Shown in pieces: positions 42,604 through 50,853 of a stretch of 64,000 bases of DNA. A model generated the notes under the pieces. The model ran no database searches, had not been told where the DNA came from, and saw only the letters and a program-made list of their open reading frames with translations. This stretch comes from Streptomyces monashensis (GTDB lineage Bacteria; Actinomycetota; Actinomycetes; Streptomycetales; Streptomycetaceae). Each line of letters starts with the position of its first letter. Position 1 is the first letter of the stretch. The position numbers and the translations under genes are program-made. The stretch covers positions 62,001 to 126,000 of the forward strand of contig NZ_MLYO01000072.1 in the NCBI RefSeq assembly GCF_001866665.1, given 5' to 3'.

Positions 42604-43266
42604 TCAGCGGGCGCGGCCCGGGCGGAAACGACGGTAGAGGACCGCACCGCCGAGCAGGAGCGCGGCGCTGCCCACGGCGGCGGGGAGGGTCGCGTCGGCG
42701 CCGGTGTGGGCCAGCGCGGACACCGACGGCTCCGGCACGGGTGCGGGCGGGACGGTGCGGTGCCGCACCGGCGCCGGAGGCGGGGTGTGCGGATGCCGCG
42801 GGGTGCGGGGGTGGCCGACGGAGCCGTTGACGGAGGTGTTGCCGACGGCCGGGTTGCCGATGCCGACCACGTTGACGCTGTTGCCGCTGATGTTCACCGG
42901 CAGATCGACGGGGAGCTGGACGCCATTGCCGGAGAGCACCCCGGGCGAGTCATGGGCGGCGCCGTGGGCGGCGGCTCCGCCGGACGCGGCCGCGCGGCCC
43001 TCTGGGTGGCCGCCGGTGTTGGCGCAGCGGTTGCCCATCGCGGGGTTGAGCAGTCCCACCACGTCGACGGTGTTGCCGCACACGTTCACCGGCAGATCGA
43101 CGGGGAGCTGGACGCCGTTGCCGGAGACCAGCCCGGGCGAGCCGGCCGCGGTGCCGGCGGCGGCGCTGCTGTCGGCCGCGAAGGCGGCGGACACCGGAAG
43201 CGCCACGGCCATCGCTCCGGAGGCGGTGACAAGGGCGATCACACCGTTTCGGGTAGCCCGTCTCAT
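42604..43266 (-). CDS. Long chaplin with two chaplin domains and an LAxTG sortase signal
   Basis: A 220-aa surface protein. Signal peptide 1-30; chaplin domain 1 at about 43-84 with the Cys pair C63 and C81 (NVCGNTVDVVGLLNPAMGNRC). Domain 2 at about 108-150 has Ser127 and Ser145 in those places (NISGNSVNVVGIGNPAVGNTS). A Pro-rich spacer leads to the sorting signal LAHTG (185-189), a membrane helix and an RRFRPGRAR tail. Long chaplins are amyloid-forming proteins anchored by sortase to aerial hyphae and help make the surface hydrophobic. A BldN-like promoter lies upstream. The Cys-less second domain is unusual in my recollection. Confidence 0.93.
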   Translation of the reverse strand: MRRATRNGVIALVTASGAMAVALPVSAAFAADSSAAAGTAAGSPGLVSGNGVQLPVDLPVNVCGNTVDVVGLLNPAMGNRCANTGGHPEGRAAASGGAAAHGAAHDSPGVLSGNGVQLPVDLPVNISGNSVNVVGIGNPAVGNTSVNGSVGHPRTPRHPHTPPPAPVRHRTVPPAPVPEPSVSALAHTGADATLPAAVGSAALLLGGAVLYRRFRPGRAR

Positions 43267-43315
43267 AGGTTCCCTGCCTTCCAGACATCGTCGCGGGCAG
43301 TCGCCCGCACCCCGT

Positions 43316-43343
43316 AAAACGCAGGTGAACCATCCGAGTTATG
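43316..43343 (-). promoter_or_regulatory. Candidate sigma-BldN promoter of the chaplin gene
   Basis: Minus strand CATAAC (43343-43338), 16-nt spacer, CGTTTT (43321-43316). The recalled BldN consensus is CGTAAC-N16-CGTTGA, so five of six and four of six bases match with ideal spacing. Chaplin genes are known BldN targets. The surrounding DNA is the most AT-rich of the area. Confidence 0.45.
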
Positions 43344-43550
43344 GCTTATCGGTCTTTCACCCCGTCGAGCGACACAGTTATCGAACCGCGCGTAAAGCCG
43401 CTCAATGATCAACAACAGGGAATATAAACCGCGAATGGTACGGCGCCGGCGGGCTCCCCGCACGCCCGGAGGCGGGCGCTCCGCAGCCCGCTTATGGTGA
43501 TCCGAGGGCGCCGTCCCCCGGTCCGCCACAGGCGTCCCGGGAGGCGATCG

Positions 43551-45185
43551 ATGCAGGCCAAGCCGACCACACGGGCCGCCGTGCGGCGCTGCGCGGGGGC
43601 CGGAGTCCTCGCCCTGGCGCTGCTCGGGGCAGGACTGCCGGCGGCCGCCGCCGACCGGCCGCAGCCCGACCTGTCCCGGTTCTACCGGCAGAAGCCGGCG
43701 TGGTCGTCCTGCGGGAGCCCGGACATGCCGAAGGACCTCCAGTGCACCGCGGTCGCCGTCCCGCTCGACTACGCCCGTCCGCGCTCGGGAACCCTCGACA
43801 TAGCCCTGGCCCGCTACCGGGCGACCGGCACCTCACACGGCTCGGTGCTGCTGAACTTCGGCGGCCCCGGCGGTGCCGGGATCAGTGAACTCGCCTCGGA
43901 CGGACGGGAGTTCATGGATCTGACCAACGGCTACGACGTGGTCACCTTCGACCCGCGCGGCGTCGGCCGCTCCTCCCCCGTCAGCTGCGGCGAGGGCGCC
44001 GACGAGGCCTCGGCCCTGCCGGACGACAGCGCCGGCCTCGACCATCCCCGGGAGCTGCTGCGGCAGTTGAAGCTGGCCGCCGCCGAGTGCGCCCGGCACT
44101 CCGGCCCGGTGCTCGCCCACATAGGCACCGTGGATGCCGCCCGCGACCTGGACGTCATCCGCCAGGCCCTCGGCGACAAGAAGCTCAACTACCTGGGCTT
44201 CTCCTACGGGACCCGGCTCGGCGCGGTCTACGCGGCGGAGTTCCCGCACAGGGTCGGCCGGTTCGCCCTCGACGGTGTGGACACCCTGACGGAGCCGCTG
44301 TCCGAGCAGGGGGTGGCCGGAGCCGAGGGACAGCAGACCGCGCTGGACGATTTCCTGGACTGGTGTACGACGGACGTCGCCTGCCCGTTCGGCCAGGACC
44401 GGCGCTCCGCCGGGGAGCAGATCGTGCGGCTGGTGCACTCGCTCGACGCGCACCCGGTCCCGACGGACCTCGGCGGCAGCCTCTCCGGACAGGACCTGGT
44501 GGGCGCCGTCGGGCAGGGCCTTTACAGCAAGGAGCTGTGGCCGTCGTTGGAGCGGGCGCTGGCCTCGCTGACGCAGGAGGGCGACACCCGGGGCGTGCTG
44601 GCCTTCGCCACCGGCGGCTCCAGCCTGTCCGTGCGGTCCGGCACGGCGACGGCGGACGCCTCCGGCGGGCACCACGAGAAGGGCGGCGTCGTCGGTCCGC
44701 AGGACGTCCCGACGGACAACCTGATGGCCGCGCTGATGGCGATCAACTGCGCGGACGATCCCGACCGGCCCGACGCGAACCGGATCCTCGCGGACCTCAA
44801 GGACCTGCTGGCCCGGTACGAGCAGGCCTCCCCGGTCTTCGGCCGCTACCGGCTGGCCCAGCTGCTCATGTGCTACGGCCGTCCCAGGGGCACCGACTTC
44901 GTCCGCGACCGGGTCAAGAACGTCGACACCGGCGACATGCTGCTCGTGGGCACGCGCGGCGACCCGGCGACGCCGTACCGGTGGACCGTGGAGACGGCCG
45001 CGCGGCTGGGGTCGTCGGCGGTGGTGCTGGACAACAAGGGCGACGGCCACACCGGGTACACCTCCTCCACGTGCGTGCACGAGAAAGTCGACGACTTCCT
45101 GCTGTACGGCTCCCTGCCGCCGAGCGGCAGCTCCTGCCCGGCCGACGGGAAGGACTGGAGCGACACCACGGCCCCCGACGACTGA
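43551..45185 (+). CDS. Secreted alpha/beta hydrolase, tripeptidyl aminopeptidase family
   Basis: A 544-aa secreted enzyme. The signal peptide (residues 1-35, RRCAGAGVLALALLGAGLPA) is followed by the hydrolase core with oxyanion segment LNFGGPGGAGIS, nucleophile Ser218 in GFSYGTRLG, Asp in VGTRGDPATPY and His in KGDGHTGY. The TAP-like C-terminal domain is present. Related Streptomyces enzymes (SlpD/SlpE, Tap) release tripeptides or cleave mycelial proteins. ATG 43551 is preceded by GGGAGG. Confidence 0.9.
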   Translation: MQAKPTTRAAVRRCAGAGVLALALLGAGLPAAAADRPQPDLSRFYRQKPAWSSCGSPDMPKDLQCTAVAVPLDYARPRSGTLDIALARYRATGTSHGSVLLNFGGPGGAGISELASDGREFMDLTNGYDVVTFDPRGVGRSSPVSCGEGADEASALPDDSAGLDHPRELLRQLKLAAAECARHSGPVLAHIGTVDAARDLDVIRQALGDKKLNYLGFSYGTRLGAVYAAEFPHRVGRFALDGVDTLTEPLSEQGVAGAEGQQTALDDFLDWCTTDVACPFGQDRRSAGEQIVRLVHSLDAHPVPTDLGGSLSGQDLVGAVGQGLYSKELWPSLERALASLTQEGDTRGVLAFATGGSSLSVRSGTATADASGGHHEKGGVVGPQDVPTDNLMAALMAINCADDPDRPDANRILADLKDLLARYEQASPVFGRYRLAQLLMCYGRPRGTDFVRDRVKNVDTGDMLLVGTRGDPATPYRWTVETAARLGSSAVVLDNKGDGHTGYTSSTCVHEKVDDFLLYGSLPPSGSSCPADGKDWSDTTAPDD

Positions 45186-45225
45186 CGACGGGTGAGGCGC
45201 GACCGGGTGTACGGCGCGCATCCGG

Positions 45226-45253
45226 TGCAACCTTCCGCCGGCACCGGGCGTCA
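45226..45253 (+). promoter_or_regulatory. ECF-sigma-type promoter
   Basis: TGCAACC (45226-45232), 16-nt spacer, CGTCA (45249-45253). This matches the general ECF sigma pattern of a GCAAC-type -35 and CGTC -10. It lies about 77 nt before the DUF4232-like remnant. Match made by eye. Confidence 0.35.
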
Positions 45254-45329
45254 CCCGGGGCAGGCACGCCCCGGCCGCCCGCACCCCGCGCCCCGCGCCC
45301 CCCATGTGACCGCGACGGGAGAGACCGTC

Positions 45330-45774
45330 ATGCGCATCCGCGCGGCCCTCGCCGTACCCGCCGCCGAGTCGTCGCTGACGGTCCGGGCGAGGGCCGCACC
45401 ACGGCCGGCCGGCCGTGGTGCGCGTCGGCGCCACCAACCGCGGCACGCGCGCGTGTGCCGTCGACCGGGTGCCCACGACGGCCTTCGGGGAGCTGGACGG
45501 GGCGGCTGCGCCGGTGCCGGCGGGCGGCACCGGCGACCACCCGCTCGCGGCGGGCGGGAGCGCCTACGCGGACGTGCGCATCGTCCGTGACCCGGCGGCC
45601 CCGGAGGCCCGCCGGACGGACGGCATCACCGTGGCCGCCTCGGCCGCGCACGCGGGCCGCACCTTCACCGCCGGCCGGTTCGGCACCGGGAGGCGGGTCC
45701 TGGTGTGGGAGCCGGTGACGACGTGGTGGCAGCCGACGGCGGCGGCCGCGGACCGGGCCATCGGTCTCAGCTGA
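45330..45774 (+). pseudogene. DUF4232-like remnant
   Basis: The frame from 45415 reads VVRVGATNRGTRACAVDRVP, then LAAGGSAYADVRIVRDPAAP, and ends WWQPTAAAADRAIGLS. This resembles DUF4232 secreted proteins (a TNRGTxxCxxxGxP core and a Ala/Gly-rich strand). Its start, MRIRAALAVPAAESSLTVRA from ATG 45330, is in another frame, and the usual signal peptide and second Cys are missing. A short intact hypothetical gene cannot be excluded. Overlaps the 3' end of the convergent asparagine synthetase gene by eight nt. Confidence 0.45.
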
Positions 45775-47608
45775 GCACCAGCTCCGGCGCGTAGGTGTCC
45801 AGCCACAGCGCGAAGTCCAGCGTGCGCTCCAGACCGCGCCGCTCCGTCTGGGTGCTGACCGGGGTGTCACGCTCGGCCGCCGCCCGGACCCGCTCCCGGT
45901 CGAGCAGGTCGAAGACGGGGTGCGAGGGCCGGGAGAGCAGGTCCTTGACCTGCTCGCGCAGCGCGACGGCGTACAGCGGGTCCTGGGTGGAGGGGTACGG
46001 GCTCTTCACGCGGTCGTACACCGAGCGCGGCAGGACGTCCGCGGACGCCTCCCGCAGCAGGCTCTTCTCCCGGCCGTCGAAGGACTTCACGGCCCAGGGC
46101 GCGTTGTAGACGTACTCGACCAGGCGGTGGTCGCAGAACGGCACCCGGACCTCCAGGCCCACGGCCATGCTCATCCGGTCCTTGCGGTCGAGCAGGATGC
46201 GCACGAATCGGGTCAGGTGCAGATGGCTGATCTGCCGCATCCGGTACTCGAAGTCGCTCTCGCCGTCCAGCCGGTCGATCGTGGCGACGGCCGTACGGTA
46301 GCCGTCGGCGATGTAGCTCTCCAGGTCGAGGGACTTGGCCAGGTCGGTGCGCAGGACGTCGCTGTCGTCGCCGAAGTGCCGTCCGAAGTGGACCAGCCAG
46401 GGGAAGGTGTCGGTGCGGCGCACGTCCTCGTCGAAGAACTGGAGGTAGCCGCCGAAGACCTCGTCCGCGGACTCGCCGGACAGGGCGACGGTGGACTTCT
46501 CGCGGATGGCGCGGAAGAGCAGCAGCAGCGAGGAGTCCATGTCGCCGAGGCCGGACGGCAGATCGCGGGCACGGATCACCTGCTCGCGTACGGCGGGGTC
46601 GGCGAGGGACTGGGAGTCGAGCACGATGTCCTGGTGGTCCGTCTTCGCGAGCCGGGCCACGTCGTGCACGAAGGGGGTGTCGGGGGTGCCGCGCAGTTCG
46701 TCGGCGATGAAGTTGTCGGTCTGGCCGACGAAGTCGACGGCGAAGCTGCGTACCTGCTCGCCCTGTTCGGCGAGTTGGCGGGCGGCGATCGCGGTCATCG
46801 CGGAGGAGTCGAGGCCGCCGGAGAGCAGGGTGCAGCGCGGCACGTCGGCGACGAGCTGGCGGCGCACGATGTCGTCGAGCAGGGAGCGGACGGTGGCGAT
46901 GGAGGCGGCGCGGTCGTCGGTGTGCGCGAGGGTCCGCAGCCGCCAGTAGACGCGCGTGCCGATGCCGGTGCGGTCGACGGTGACGACGGTGCCGGGTTCG
47001 ACCTCGCGCATGCCGTCCCAGATCGCGTGTCCGGGCGTCTTGACCATGACGAACAGCTCGCGCAGGCCGTCCAGTGTGACCCGGCGGCGAGCCAGCGGGT
47101 TGGCGAGGATCGCCTTGGGCTCGGAGCCGAACAGGACGCCGTCGGCGGTGGGGTAGTAGTAGAACGGCTTGATGCCCATGCGGTCGCGGATCATCACGAG
47201 CTTGTCGTGACGACCGTCCCAGACGGCGAACGCGTACATGCCGTTGAGGCGTTCGGCGACCTGGTCGCCCCATTCGAGGTAGCCGTGCAGGACGACCTCG
47301 GTGTCGGAGTCGGTGGTGAACCGGTGCCCGCGGCCTTCGAGTTCGCGGCGCAGCTCGGTGAAGTTGTAGGCCTCCCCCGAGTAGACCATGGCGAGGTTCC
47401 CCTGGGGGGTCGACAGGGACATGGGCTGCCGGCCGCCGGGAAGGTCGATGATCGCAAGACGGCGGTGGCCCAGGGCGGCCGGGCCCTCGGTCCAGGTGCC
47501 GCGGTCGTCCGGGCCCCGGCAGGCCATCGTCTCGGTCATTGCATCCAATGTGGTGGCCTCGGTGGCCAGATCACGATCGAAGGAGACCCATCCGGTGATG
47601 CCGCACAT
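45767..47608 (-). CDS. asnB: Asparagine synthetase (glutamine-hydrolysing)
   Basis: A 613-aa protein. Catalytic Cys2 after the initiator Met (MCGITGWV) and the class II amidotransferase domain (RGPDDRG, YSGEAYNF, SDTEVVLHGY) make up residues 1-215. The synthetase domain has the pyrophosphate loop SGGLDSS near 250 and SGESADEVFGGY. It makes Asn from Asp, Gln and ATP in the cytosol. In Streptomyces such genes also occur in lipopeptide and antibiotic-related loci, so an alternative amide-forming substrate is possible. GGAGG precedes ATG 47608. Confidence 0.94.
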   Translation of the reverse strand: MCGITGWVSFDRDLATEATTLDAMTETMACRGPDDRGTWTEGPAALGHRRLAIIDLPGGRQPMSLSTPQGNLAMVYSGEAYNFTELRRELEGRGHRFTTDSDTEVVLHGYLEWGDQVAERLNGMYAFAVWDGRHDKLVMIRDRMGIKPFYYYPTADGVLFGSEPKAILANPLARRRVTLDGLRELFVMVKTPGHAIWDGMREVEPGTVVTVDRTGIGTRVYWRLRTLAHTDDRAASIATVRSLLDDIVRRQLVADVPRCTLLSGGLDSSAMTAIAARQLAEQGEQVRSFAVDFVGQTDNFIADELRGTPDTPFVHDVARLAKTDHQDIVLDSQSLADPAVREQVIRARDLPSGLGDMDSSLLLLFRAIREKSTVALSGESADEVFGGYLQFFDEDVRRTDTFPWLVHFGRHFGDDSDVLRTDLAKSLDLESYIADGYRTAVATIDRLDGESDFEYRMRQISHLHLTRFVRILLDRKDRMSMAVGLEVRVPFCDHRLVEYVYNAPWAVKSFDGREKSLLREASADVLPRSVYDRVKSPYPSTQDPLYAVALREQVKDLLSRPSHPVFDLLDRERVRAAAERDTPVSTQTERRGLERTLDFALWLDTYAPELVLS

Positions 47609-48652
47609 GTGCTACCTCCTGCCTCCGGTTCGCACCAGATCACCGCGCTCACCTGCACTGTCTTTACGAGAGCCGGATTCCGGTCGAAGAACCAGTTGTA
47701 TCGAGCACCTACATGTCGAGCGTCCGTCAGTTGCCCGAGGCAGTCAATGTGGGCGTAACGTGGGCGACCCCCTCACCCCATCGTTTCGGCCGCTTTTTGC
47801 TCGCGCGAAATCCGGTGGAGCCGGTCCTGCCGGGCCACGGCCGCCACGAACCGGCCACGAGCAAAAACTTCACCATGATTGCGGCGTCGCGGCACGGCGG
47901 GAGATCCCGGCGGGTGAGCGCCCGCAACGCCCCGGCCGCCCGGCCGGAGCCGTCCTCGCCGAGCGCGGCGCGCGGACCTGCGTCGAAGCGGTCGGCCTCC
48001 GGCCCGGCGGCGGCCGACGCCGCGGCAGCGGCCCGGTCAACTCCGGCACCACGGCGCGGAGTCCACCGGAGTGGGCACGCCTGTCGAGCAGACCGGCGGC
48101 GGTGAGCCGGTGCGGAGCGCGCTGCCGCCGGACTCGCGCAGGCCCAGGTCACCGGCGAGGTCCCGGGATGATCCCAGCCGCTCGCGTACCGCGTACAGCG
48201 CACCGAGCCACGCCGTGGCGACGCCGGCGGCCGGCACCTCGGGTCCGCGACCGCGGACCGAGCGGGGCGAACAGGTGCCGGCCGGGGCTCGGACATGAGC
48301 CGATGCCGACAGCGGCGCGCCACGCACGCGGCCGTCGGCGACGGCCGGTCGGCGTTCGAACCCGGCATCCGGGAGGAAGTGCTCCGGCAGCACGGATCGC
48401 CCGCCCCGCGGAGGGCCCGGCCACGCGTCCGACGGCGCGCAGCCCGCGCCCCGGGCGGCGCGGCCGGGTCCCGGCTGATCACCGCCGGGTACGCACCACC
48501 TGCCGGAACGGGCGGGGCGCAGCCGGGTCGTGTGCCGCCGCGGCCTCTCCGCGGTCGACGACGACACGACGTCGCCAGGCTCGGGGAATACCCCTTGTCC
48601 CTGCCAGCTTGCCCCGAATGCCCCGTACGTGAATCGGCCCTATCGTGCTGTC
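47609..48652. other. 1044-bp region without a recognisable intact gene
   Basis: The first 150 bp upstream of asnB hold a CCGGAATCCGG-like palindrome near 47670 and tandem GTGGGCG repeats at 47750-47766. From about 47880 to 48300 the minus strand contains protein-like pieces in changing frames (VATAWLGALYAVRERLG, SRDLAGDLGLRESGG, AGLLDRRAHSGGLRAVVPEL). This looks like a decayed gene whose family I cannot name. The last 100 bp probably hold the promoter of the baeRF-like gene, with TATCGT at 48641-48646. Confidence 0.4.
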
Positions 48653-49747
48653 ATGGAGCACGCACTGAGTCCCGCGACCCTGGCCGAACTGCGGCGCCCG
48701 CGTCCCTACCCGGCGGTGTCCGTGCTGACCCCGACACACCGCCGCGAACCGGAGAACGGGCAGGACCCCGTCCGGCTGCGCAACGTCCTCACCGAGGCAC
48801 GCAAACGCCTGGAGGCCGACCCCGCCGTCACCCGTGAACGACGCAACGACGTCGAGGCCCAGCTCGACCGGGCCCTGTCCGAGGTCGACCTCGCGCACGC
48901 CGAGGACGGCCTGGTGATCTTCGCCGCCCCGGGCGAGCACCAGGTGTGGTCCCTGGCCCGCACCGTCCCCGAGCGGGTGGTGCTCTCGGACACCTTCCTC
49001 ACCCGCAACCTGGTCGCCGCGCACGCGGCCGAGCGGCCGTTCTGGGTGCTGTCGGTCTCGGCGGACCGCGTCACCCTCTGGAGCGGCGGTGAGGACCGTG
49101 TGGTGGCCGACGAGTCCGGGGGCTTCCCGCTGGAACGCCGGGAGCCGAACTTCGACCCCGAGCGCCAGGAGCAGATCGGCGACACGCCGAGCGCCTACCG
49201 CGACGAGAGCACCCGCAAGTTCCTGCGCGAGGCGGACACCGCCATGGCCGCGCTCCTGCGCGAGCAGCCCCGGCCGCTGTACGTCACCGGTGAGCAGGCG
49301 GCACTGTCCCTGCTGGACGAGGCCGGCAGCGTGGCCAGGAACGCCGTGCAGGTCCCGCACGGCGGCCTCGCGCACGCCGGGCCCGAGTCCGTGTGGCAGG
49401 CGCTGCGGCCGGTGCTGGAGGCCGAGGCCCGCAAGGACACCACGTCCGTCATGGGCGAGCTGACCGCCGCACACGGTCACAAGACCTACGCGGCCGGTCT
49501 GGACGAGCTGTGGCAGAGCGCCCGCGAGGGCCGGGTACGGCTGCTCGCCGTCGAGGAGAACTTCCGGGCGACCGTCAACGACCTCGGCGACCATCTGGTT
49601 CCGGCCAGGCCCGGCGACCTGGAGGCCCGCGAGGACATCGTCGACGAGATCGTCGAGCAGTGCCTGGAGACCGGCGCCGATGTCCGCTTCGTACCCGACG
49701 GCGCCCTGGGCGAGGCCGACGGGATCGCGGGCGTGCTGCGGTACTGA
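48653..49747 (+). CDS. baeRF (bacterial eRF1-like) domain protein
   Basis: A 364-aa protein from ATG 48653. A TATCGT -10-like element six nt upstream with no Shine-Dalgarno site suggests a leaderless start. SVLTPTHRREPENGQDPVRL, VERLxxL-type helices and VIFAAPGEHQVWSL, then RPFWVLSVSADRVTLWSG match the baeRF family, divergent relatives of peptide-release factor 1. The C-terminal part (SAREGRVRLLAVEENFRATV) resembles the L7Ae-like domain. The family is proposed to act on stalled ribosomes; no GGQ catalytic loop is seen. Confidence 0.72.
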   Translation: MEHALSPATLAELRRPRPYPAVSVLTPTHRREPENGQDPVRLRNVLTEARKRLEADPAVTRERRNDVEAQLDRALSEVDLAHAEDGLVIFAAPGEHQVWSLARTVPERVVLSDTFLTRNLVAAHAAERPFWVLSVSADRVTLWSGGEDRVVADESGGFPLERREPNFDPERQEQIGDTPSAYRDESTRKFLREADTAMAALLREQPRPLYVTGEQAALSLLDEAGSVARNAVQVPHGGLAHAGPESVWQALRPVLEAEARKDTTSVMGELTAAHGHKTYAAGLDELWQSAREGRVRLLAVEENFRATVNDLGDHLVPARPGDLEAREDIVDEIVEQCLETGADVRFVPDGALGEADGIAGVLRY

Positions 49748-49818
49748 ACCACTCCCCCGGCGGCGCTCCCTGCGCGGCGTACGCTTCGGCGAGATCGTCG
49801 GCGTAAGGGAGCGCGCGC

Positions 49819-50853
49819 ATGGGTGACCTGCTGGGTGTGGCGGTACTGGGTGCGGGGCACATGGGGGCCGATCACATACGACGGCTCGATCAAGTGGTGA
49901 GTGGCGCCAGGGTCGCGGCCGTGGCCGACCCGGACGTCGAGCGGGCGAAGGAGGCGGTGGCCGGCCTCGCCGGAGTGAGCGTGCACACGGACACGGAGGC
50001 CGCGCTCGGCGCGCCCGGTGTCGCCGCCGTGCTCATCGCCTCCCCCGGCCCGGCGCACGAGGAGGCGCTGCTCGCCGCGTTCGCCCGGGGCCTGCCGGTG
50101 CTGTGCGAGAAGCCCATGGTCCCGGACTCCGGCGGCGCGCTGCGGATCGTGGAGGCCGAGGCCCGGCTGGGCCGCCGGCTGACGCAGATCGGCTTCATGC
50201 GCCGCCACGACGCCGAGTACCGGCGGCTGAAGGCGCTGCTGGACGGCGGCAGCCTCGGCCGGCCGCTGATGCTGCACTGCACCCACCGCAATGTCTCCTC
50301 GCCGCCCGGATTCACCAGCGCGATGCTGGTGAACAGCTCGGTCTCGCACGAGATCGACGCGGCCCGCTGGCTGCTCGGGCAGGAGCTGACGGCGGTGACC
50401 GTGCTGCGGCCCACGCCCTCCTCGGGCGCCCCGGCCGGCCTGCTCGACCCGCAGTTCGTGCTGTTCGAGACCGACCGCGGCGCGCTGGTGGACGTCGAGG
50501 TCTTCGTGAACTGCGGCTTCGGCTACCAGGTGCGCTGCGAGGCCGTGTGCGAGCGGGGCAGCGCCCGGATCGGCGCCGAGCACACCCTGGTGGTCACCAC
50601 CGGCGGCGCCGCCCGCGAGGAGGTGGCGCAGGACTACCTCGTGCGCTTCGCCGCCGCCTACGACCGCGAGGTGCAGGCATGGGTCGACGCCACCCGGCGC
50701 GGCGAGGTCACCGGCGCGAGCGCCTGGGACGGCTACGCGGCCTCCGCCGTCGCCGAGGCGGGGGTCCGGGCGCTGGAGCACGGCGGCCGGGTGGCCGTCG
50801 CCCTCGCCCCGCGCCCGGACCTGTACGCCACCCGCGCCGAGGTCAGCCGCTGA
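49819..50853 (+). CDS. Gfo/Idh/MocA oxidoreductase, inositol 2-dehydrogenase-like
   Basis: A 344-aa enzyme. Rossmann loop GAGHMGADH near residue 11, EKPMVPDSGGAL, and the C-terminal catalytic segment SSVSHEIDAARWLLG (Asp-x-x-x, His) fit inositol dehydrogenase-type members. HRNVSSPPGF is the substrate-binding part. It would oxidise a polyol or sugar with NAD. No iol operon genes adjoin it. Its 3' end overlaps that of the convergent phospholipase gene by 11 nt. Confidence 0.9.
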   Translation: MGDLLGVAVLGAGHMGADHIRRLDQVVSGARVAAVADPDVERAKEAVAGLAGVSVHTDTEAALGAPGVAAVLIASPGPAHEEALLAAFARGLPVLCEKPMVPDSGGALRIVEAEARLGRRLTQIGFMRRHDAEYRRLKALLDGGSLGRPLMLHCTHRNVSSPPGFTSAMLVNSSVSHEIDAARWLLGQELTAVTVLRPTPSSGAPAGLLDPQFVLFETDRGALVDVEVFVNCGFGYQVRCEAVCERGSARIGAEHTLVVTTGGAAREEVAQDYLVRFAAAYDREVQAWVDATRRGEVTGASAWDGYAASAVAEAGVRALEHGGRVAVALAPRPDLYATRAEVSR

